A stretch of 64,000 bases of DNA, taken from assembly GCA_041395325.1 (NCBI GenBank), contig JAWLAT010000006.1, positions 124,001 to 188,000 of the forward strand, given 5' to 3'. The notes beneath the pieces were generated by a model that worked only from the letters and a program-made list of their open reading frames with translations, was not told the DNA's origin and did not search any database. Source of the DNA: JAWLAT01 sp041395325. Lineage in GTDB: Bacteria; Pseudomonadota; Gammaproteobacteria; Xanthomonadales; SZUA-5. Below, piece after piece: positions 60,457 through 64,000 of the stretch. The position numbers and the translations under genes were made by a program. The first letter of the stretch is position 1. Every line of letters starts with the position of its first letter.

Positions 60457-61695
60457 GTGCGCTCGCTGCTTATCCTGTTGCTGATCACCTTGTGCGGCTG
60501 CCAGACGACTCTCCAACCGCGCCAGGATGCCCGTATCGGTACCGGCTCTCTGGTGCTGCTGGTGTCCATCGACGGCACACGTGTGGACTATCTGGACCGA
60601 GGCCTGACGCCCAATCTGCAGCGTCTGATCGATGAGGGGGTGCGGGCTCGCTGGATGACGCCGGCCTACCCTTCGCTGACCTTTCCCAATCACTACACCC
60701 TGGTCACCGGGCTGCGACCGGATCACCACGGCATCGTGCAGAACACCATGTATGACCCCGAGCTGGGGACTTTCGCCCTCGCCGATCGCGACGCCGTCAC
60801 CGAATCCCGCTGGTGGGAAGGCCTGCCGATCTGGGTCAGCGCCGAGCGCGCCGGCATCGACACGGCCGTCCTGTTCTGGCCCGGCAGCGAAGCGGCCATC
60901 GATGGTGTGCGACCCGGCTACTGGCAGCCCTACGACGACAAGATGGGCTACGCCGATCGGGTCGACACCATCGTGGCCTGGCTGGCCGGGCAAGCCGCTG
61001 AAGCCGACCCGGTGGCGTTGGCGACCCTGTATTTCGAGCGGGTCGACAAGATGGGTCACGAGCATGGCCCGGAGTCGACCGAGGTACGCGCGGCCATGGC
61101 TGAAGCGGACGAGGCCATCGGCCGCCTGTTGCAGGGTCTGAGCGACGCGAAGCTGCTGGACCGCGTCAATATCATTGTGGTGGCCGATCACGGCATGGCC
61201 GAGGTCGCACCGAATCAGTTCGTCCACGTCGACCAGATGGTCGATCCCAACGATGCGCAATGGATCTCGCTGGGCCAGTCGGCCGGTTTCCAGCCGCGTC
61301 GTGGCCGGGCCGCTGCGGCGGCAAGGCAGTTGCTCGGACGACACGAGCACTACGAGTGCTGGCGCAAGGCTGACCTGCCGGCACGCTGGCACTACGGCTC
61401 GCACCGCCGTGTGCCGCCGATCGTCTGCCAGATGGACGAGGGCTGGGACGCGCTGGCCGGACGCGCCGCCGAATGGCGCGCTCAATTCACGGGAACCCGC
61501 GGCTCGCACGGTTTCGATCCGGCGCTGCCGTCGATGCAAACGATCTTCGCCGCCCGCGGACCGGCGTTCCGCAGCGGTGCGGAGTTGCCGCCGATCGAAT
61601 CGGTCGATGTCTATACGCTGCTGGCACACCTGCTGGGTCTGCGGCCGGCGCCCAATGACGGCAACGCCGAGGCATTGCTGCCAGCGCTGCGCTGA
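60457..61695 (+). CDS. Nucleotide pyrophosphatase/phosphodiesterase-family lipoprotein
   Basis: This 412-residue protein of the alkaline-phosphatase superfamily (NPP branch) has a lipoprotein signal ending LITLCGC, with Cys15 the lipid site. Metal and nucleophile residues are Asp39 (VSIDGTR) and Thr75 (PSLTFPNHYTLVTG). VADHGMAEV and a C-terminal SHGFDP supply the other metal ligands. NPP enzymes cleave nucleotide or phospholipid phosphodiester bonds outside the cell. It starts with GTG. The substrate is not determined. Confidence 0.9.
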   Translation: MRSLLILLLITLCGCQTTLQPRQDARIGTGSLVLLVSIDGTRVDYLDRGLTPNLQRLIDEGVRARWMTPAYPSLTFPNHYTLVTGLRPDHHGIVQNTMYDPELGTFALADRDAVTESRWWEGLPIWVSAERAGIDTAVLFWPGSEAAIDGVRPGYWQPYDDKMGYADRVDTIVAWLAGQAAEADPVALATLYFERVDKMGHEHGPESTEVRAAMAEADEAIGRLLQGLSDAKLLDRVNIIVVADHGMAEVAPNQFVHVDQMVDPNDAQWISLGQSAGFQPRRGRAAAAARQLLGRHEHYECWRKADLPARWHYGSHRRVPPIVCQMDEGWDALAGRAAEWRAQFTGTRGSHGFDPALPSMQTIFAARGPAFRSGAELPPIESVDVYTLLAHLLGLRPAPNDGNAEALLPALR

Positions 61696-61825
61696 GCGCG
61701 TCGACCCGGCCAACTTCGGCAGCACTGGGCAAGATCGCCGTGCGGAGTGCCAGAGGACTTGAGCCAAACCCTGGACGTCGTGGTTCGCTATCCTTGACCG
61801 TTCCGACCGCTCGCGACCCCTCGCC

Positions 61826-63433
61826 ATGCCGCACATCGCTTCGCAGATCGATCCGCGCGATCCCCAATACCAGGCCAATGCCGAGCACCTGCAGGGACTG
61901 GTCGATGCCTTGCAGCGCGAGATGGCGCAGGTCGCACTCGGCGGCGGTGAGGCAGCTCGTCAGCGCCACACCGAACGCGGCAAACTGCTGCCGCGCGAGC
62001 GCATTCGTGCTCTGCTGGATCCTGGCAGCCCCTTTCTGGAGCTGTCACCACTGGCCGCACACGGGCTGTACGACAATCAGGCCCCCTGCGCCGGCGTGAT
62101 CACCGGCATCGGCCGGGTCAGCGGCATTGAAGTGGTCATTGTCGCCAACGATGCCACCGTCAAGGGCGGCACCTACTTTCCGCTGACGGTGAAGAAACAC
62201 CTGCGCGCACAGGAAGTCGCGCTGGAAAACCGTCTGCCCTGCATCTATCTGGTCGATTCCGGTGGCGCCTTCCTGCCCTTGCAGGACGAGGTCTTTCCGG
62301 ACCGCGAGCATTTCGGTCGAATCTTCTACAACCAGGCCCGGTTGTCGGCCCAGAACATCCCGCAGATCGCCGTGGTCATGGGCTCCTGCACCGCCGGCGG
62401 CGCCTATGTGCCGGCGATGTGCGACGAGAGCATCATCGTCAAGGAGCAGGGCACGATTTTCCTCGGCGGCCCACCGTTGGTGAAGGCCGCGACCGGCGAG
62501 GTCGTCGACGCCGAATCGCTGGGCGGCGCCGAAGTGCACTGCAGTGTCTCCGGCGTGACCGATCATTTTGCCGAGAATGACGAGCATGCGCTGGCGATTG
62601 CGCGTGAAATCGTCGGCCATCTGAATCGGCCCAAGCAGCTGCCGGTGGTGACTCGCGACGTGCGTGAGCCGCGCTACGCCGCCAGCGAGCTGTATGGCAT
62701 CGTCCCGCGCGACACCCGCTATCCCTTCGACATCCGCGAGGTCATCGCCCGCATCGTCGACGATTCCGAACTGCACGAATTCAAGGCCCGCTACGGCAAG
62801 ACATTGGTGACCGGTTTCGCGCACATCTGGGGCTATCCGGTGGGCATCGTCGCCAACAACGGCATCCTGTTCGCCGAGTCGGCCCTGAAGGGCGCGCACT
62901 TCATCGAACTGTGCAACCAGCGCAACATCCCGCTGGTGTTCCTGCAAAACATTTCCGGCTTCATGGTCGGCCGCAAGTACGAGAACGGTGGCATCGCCAA
63001 GGATGGCGCCAAGATGGTCACTGCGGTGGCCTGCTCCCACGTGCCCAAGTTCACCGTGGTGATTGGCGGCAGCTTCGGCGCCGGCAACTATGCGATGTGC
63101 GGACGCGCCTACCAGCCGAGGTTCCTGTGGATGTGGCCGAATGCGCGCATCTCGGTGATGGGCGGCGAACAGGCTGCCAGCGTGCTGGCCACCGTCAAGC
63201 GCGATCAGATCGAAGGCAAGGGCGGCCAGTGGCCGACCGAGGAAGAAGACGCCTTCAAAACACCGATTCGTGATCAGTACGAGCGCCAGGGCCACCCCTA
63301 CTACGCCAGTGCCCGTTTGTGGGACGACGGCATCATCGACCCGGCCGACACCCGCCGCGTGCTCGGTCTGGCCTTGTCAGCCAGTCTCAATGCGCCGATC
63401 GAGACGGGTCGCTTTGGCGTGTTCCGAATGTGA
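61826..63433 (+). CDS. mccB: Methylcrotonoyl-CoA carboxylase carboxyltransferase (beta) subunit
   Basis: This 535-residue carboxyltransferase moves CO2 from carboxybiotin to 3-methylcrotonyl-CoA in leucine breakdown. It has the family N-terminus, ERGKLLPRERIRALLDPGSPFLEL, GSCTAGGAYVPAM, and IFLGGPPLVKAATGE. SVMGGEQAASVLA follows near the C-terminus. No biotin-carrying alpha subunit or isovaleryl-CoA dehydrogenase gene is adjacent in the window. A 14-bp palindrome begins immediately after its stop. Confidence 0.9.
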   Translation: MPHIASQIDPRDPQYQANAEHLQGLVDALQREMAQVALGGGEAARQRHTERGKLLPRERIRALLDPGSPFLELSPLAAHGLYDNQAPCAGVITGIGRVSGIEVVIVANDATVKGGTYFPLTVKKHLRAQEVALENRLPCIYLVDSGGAFLPLQDEVFPDREHFGRIFYNQARLSAQNIPQIAVVMGSCTAGGAYVPAMCDESIIVKEQGTIFLGGPPLVKAATGEVVDAESLGGAEVHCSVSGVTDHFAENDEHALAIAREIVGHLNRPKQLPVVTRDVREPRYAASELYGIVPRDTRYPFDIREVIARIVDDSELHEFKARYGKTLVTGFAHIWGYPVGIVANNGILFAESALKGAHFIELCNQRNIPLVFLQNISGFMVGRKYENGGIAKDGAKMVTAVACSHVPKFTVVIGGSFGAGNYAMCGRAYQPRFLWMWPNARISVMGGEQAASVLATVKRDQIEGKGGQWPTEEEDAFKTPIRDQYERQGHPYYASARLWDDGIIDPADTRRVLGLALSASLNAPIETGRFGVFRM

Positions 63434-63462
63434 TGGTCTGTCCCCGGACCGGGGACAGACCA
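63434..63462. repeat. Perfect 14-bp palindrome abutting mccB (REP-like)
   Basis: TGGTCTGTCCCCGG (63434-63447) and CCGGGGACAGACCA (63449-63462) form a perfect inverted repeat around one base. It starts at the base after the mccB stop. The GGGGACAGAC core resembles REP-type palindromes linked to REP-associated tyrosine transposases in gammaproteobacteria. It could also work as an mRNA 3' stabiliser or terminator, though no T-tract follows. Confidence 0.7.
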
Positions 63463-63530
63463 GGGCTGAGGGCCGAGGGCCGAGGGCTGAGGGTGTACGG
63501 CCGGGCTGAAGGCTGAAGGCTGAAGGCTGA
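63463..63530. repeat. Heptamer tandem repeat in two blocks
   Basis: Two blocks of four 7-base units lie directly after the palindrome. The first (63463-63490) has GGGCTGA and GGGCCGA units. The second (63503-63530) has GGGCTGA then three AGGCTGA units. A 12-base spacer (GGGTGTACGGCC) separates them. A hairpin at 63636-63653 (CGCCCGC, loop AGCC, GCGGGCG) lies further on in the same gap. Confidence 0.75.
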
Positions 63531-63680
63531 GCAGCGATCCTTCCAATTGCCGTTTGCAGTAGCCCGCCATGCTTCGAGTGACCTCTGGTTTGATCGAGGC
63601 TCAGTGGGAGCTAGCTCGGCCGCGGATCTTTGCTTCGCCCGCAGCCGCGGGCGACATTCCAAACCCTCATCCCTTGACCA

Positions 63681-64000
63681 CTAGCGCGCCCCGCTGATCC
63701 GCACCGGCAGCTGCGTACTGGCGCCGCGGTCGTCCCAGATCTTCAGCATCAGCTCGATCGTCTGGCCTGGCGCTGGCGTCGGCAGATGCGCTTCCAACGG
63801 CTCGCCCGGGCCCGGCTGATTGAACAACGAAGCGGGCGCACCGCGCAGCGTCACATCGGCGGATTGCCCAAGAAGACGTACGCTGCCATCGGCCAACAGA
63901 AAATTGGCGCCGCCAGCGTGCGTCCCGGCCGACTGGCCAGTCTGACCGTCGAAAACCCGGATGTGTGGACTACCGCCGGCGCTGCTGCTGCCGCGCTGGT
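63681..64000 (-). CDS. C-terminal part of an exported repeat protein (partial)
   Basis: The frame is open from the window end to a stop at 63681, giving at least 106 residues of C-terminus. The visible text is SPHIRVFDGQTGQSAGTH, then ADGSVRLLGQSADVTLRG and a final IWDDRGASTQLPVRISGAR. PHIRVFDGQTG is like the FG-GAP/VCBS repeat motif of surface beta-propeller proteins. The 5' end is outside the window. No tail like the one on the choice-of-anchor protein is present. Confidence 0.6.
   Translation of the reverse strand, partial: QRGSSSAGGSPHIRVFDGQTGQSAGTHAGGANFLLADGSVRLLGQSADVTLRGAPASLFNQPGPGEPLEAHLPTPAPGQTIELMLKIWDDRGASTQLPVRISGAR

Noticed and set aside
63463..63530. Heptamer repeats as a possible CRISPR array
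   Set aside because: Units are 7 bases with no unique spacers of constant length, and no cas genes are present.

Overview
This 64 kb window is high-GC chromosomal DNA from a gammaproteobacterium. It is most likely a member of the Lysobacterales (Xanthomonadales), though this is inferred from gene content and not from a 16S gene. The supporting signs are a giant NAD-dependent glutamate dehydrogenase of about 1640 residues, Tdh, PurT, a TIGR02999-type ECF sigma factor, an E1 alpha/beta fusion, ndk-rlmN-pilW-rodZ-yfgM-bamB-der synteny, rpsF-rpsR-rplI-dnaB synteny, and exported proteins with family-typical tails. Coding density is high and stops are mostly TGA. I see no insertion sequence, prophage, integron or CRISPR array. 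Most of the window is core genome with some accessory genes.

Layout. 1-6 kb: rnr-rlmB and a P-type cation ATPase on the minus strand, then tRNA-Leu(CAG) with a near-consensus sigma70 promoter. 6-9.4 kb: tdh, a small exported protein, an agmatine deiminase-like gene coupled to a hypothetical gene, and a DUF2061 membrane protein behind a Fur-like operator. 9.4-14.2 kb (minus): a PilH-like response regulator, a solitary carA, and htpG-DUF1697-hslR, which reads as a small heat-shock operon with a good sigma32-type promoter. 14.4-22.6 kb: an exported choice-of-anchor B protein, purT, a transglutaminase/beta-propeller pair, a Tat-exported PhoD phosphatase and a cupin. 22.7-26.2 kb (minus): a large PAS/GAF hybrid histidine kinase broken by two in-frame stops. 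26.4-32.9 kb: the fused E1 dehydrogenase, an adenylyl cyclase-FHA protein, gltX with a zinc-ribbon membrane protein, and DUF4399. 32.9-36.1 kb: cyclophilin-lpxH (lpxH apparently starts with CTG), an acyl-CoA dehydrogenase and an ECF sigma factor. 36.4-41.7 kb: gdhB and a VOC protein.

42-49 kb is the ndk-rlmN-pilW-rodZ-yfgM-bamB-der cluster, which lacks the ispG-hisS pair found there in E. coli. 48.7-53.1 kb is a molybdenum-cofactor block (mobA, moeA, rhodanese-MoeB) ending in a translationally coupled MscS channel. 53.2-56.5 kb is rpsF-rpsR-rplI-dnaB with a strong hairpin terminator before dnaB. 56.6-59.5 kb holds darP divergent from pmbA-iaaA. 59.5-64 kb has an exported hypothetical protein, an NPP-family lipoprotein phosphodiesterase, mccB, a perfect 14-bp palindrome with heptamer tandem repeats, and the 3' part of an exported repeat protein cut by the window end.

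The most unusual items are the twice-interrupted kinase (both stops are one C-to-T step from Gln codons), the CTG-started lpxH, the short GFE-type C-terminal tail on the choice-of-anchor protein, the sigma32-driven htpG-hslR unit and the Fur-like operator in front of DUF2061. I found no complete defence or biosynthetic system here.
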